Shown here piece by piece: positions 5,520 through 6,127 of a stretch of 6,127 bases of DNA. The DNA is from an uncultured Collinsella sp. (GTDB lineage Bacteria > Actinomycetota > Coriobacteriia > Coriobacteriales > Coriobacteriaceae). The position numbers and the translations under genes were made by a program. The first letter of the stretch is position 1. Each line of letters begins with the position of its first letter. The DNA lies in NCBI GenBank assembly GCA_959020035.1, contig CAUEQX010000110.1, forward strand, positions 1 through 6,127. The letters are read 5' to 3'. The notes under the pieces were generated by a model, which ran no database searches, was not told the origin of the DNA, and worked only from the letters and a program-made list of their open reading frames with translations.

Positions 5520-6127
5520 TGCATATCTACTCTGTCAACGATCCCGAGTTCAAATCCTATGGCAACGTTTGGGATGACGTTCCGTCCGAGCTCACGTCGC
5601 CCGTGCTCGAGGCGCTCTCAGCCACGCCCATTCCCGAGGGCAGCAAGTACGTAGCAAGCGCGCCGGAGCTCGAGGGCGTCAAAGATGCCGATAAACTGGG
5701 CTTTCTCATGTTTGGCGGCCGTCCCTTCCAGCTCGGCTGGTGCAACGGCCACAACACGCAGCTCAACTGCCTGGAGTATCACCGCGCGAGCGAATTCAAC
5801 CTGGGCGCTCGCGACTTTATCCTGCTCGTGGCGCATCGCTGGGAGATCGAGGACGGCAAGCTCGACACCGCGTGCGTCAAGGCGTTCCGTGTACCGGCCG
5901 GTACGCTTGTTGAGGTCTTCAACACCACGCTCCACTACACGCCGTGCATGGTCGACGACGGCGGCTTCCAGGTGATGGTGGCGCTGCCCGCCGGCACCAA
6001 CGGCCCGCGCCCCGAGGCTGCAGCCGACATGCCTGCCGCCGGTGACGGCTACTGCTACTGGAAGGCCGACAAGTGGGTTCTCTGCCATGCTGACAGCCCC
6101 AAGGCAGCCGAGGGCGGCTACGTAGGC
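5519..6127 (+). CDS. DUF4867-type protein, cut by the window end
   Basis: The frame is open for 203 codons to the last base without a stop, so the C-terminus is missing, although by family size little may be lost. I recognise the DUF4867 pattern: GWCNGHNTQLNCLEYH (73-88), then a segment ARDFILLVAHR, then VPAGTLVEVFNTTLHYTPC (about 125-143) and LPAGTN. The biochemical role is not known to me. The spacing of H78, E86, H88 and H139, and a loose likeness to ureidoglycolate lyase-type proteins, suggest a cupin-like fold with a metal or small-molecule site; this is inference. No signal peptide or membrane segment is seen. AGGAG at 5509-5513 stands 5 nt before the ATG. The promoter and operator-like dyad indicate that it begins a new, regulated transcription unit after the luxS terminator; its downstream partners lie outside the window. 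Confidence 0.8.
   Translation, partial: MHIYSVNDPEFKSYGNVWDDVPSELTSPVLEALSATPIPEGSKYVASAPELEGVKDADKLGFLMFGGRPFQLGWCNGHNTQLNCLEYHRASEFNLGARDFILLVAHRWEIEDGKLDTACVKAFRVPAGTLVEVFNTTLHYTPCMVDDGGFQVMVALPAGTNGPRPEAAADMPAAGDGYCYWKADKWVLCHADSPKAAEGGYVG

Overview
The window looks like chromosomal DNA from a high-GC Gram-positive bacterium, most likely a gut Coriobacteriia such as Collinsella. This is an inference from GC-rich codon use, an OatA-type cell-wall acyltransferase, a LuxS, and the style of the GC-rich palindromic intergenic repeats. No marker gene settles the genus.

Layout. Bases 1-387 hold no convincing gene: an AT-richer stretch, then a degenerate 27-bp-period direct repeat that runs into a perfect 18-bp-arm palindrome just past the end of the first gene. 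Bases 388-2604 (minus strand) encode a 738-residue membrane acyltransferase with an N-terminal Acyltransferase_3 domain and a C-terminal SGNH domain, the architecture of peptidoglycan O-acetyltransferases. A divergent promoter region (2605-2790) separates it from a plus-strand pair, ribokinase (2791-3753) and inosine/uridine-preferring-type nucleoside hydrolase (3784-4758), spaced by 30 bp and probably one operon. Together these would cleave nucleosides to base plus ribose and then phosphorylate the ribose to ribose-5-phosphate. An intergenic region built from a 70-nt near-continuous hairpin plus a 25-bp tandem duplication leads into luxS (4886-5374), which closes with a strong intrinsic terminator. 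The last gene (5519 to the window edge) is a DUF4867-type protein of unknown function, preceded by a promoter and a nested, 10-bp-phased set of TGTTC/GAACA half-sites.

The genes are ordinary housekeeping or salvage functions and I see no phage, CRISPR, toxin or defence system. The more unusual material lies between the genes: the nested operator-like dyad before the DUF4867 gene, the promoter-bearing hairpin and tandem duplication before luxS, the palindrome inside the ribokinase promoter, and a calcium-binding-like motif in the linker of the acyltransferase. No homology search, folding program or genome comparison was available, so family names rest on motif recognition by eye.
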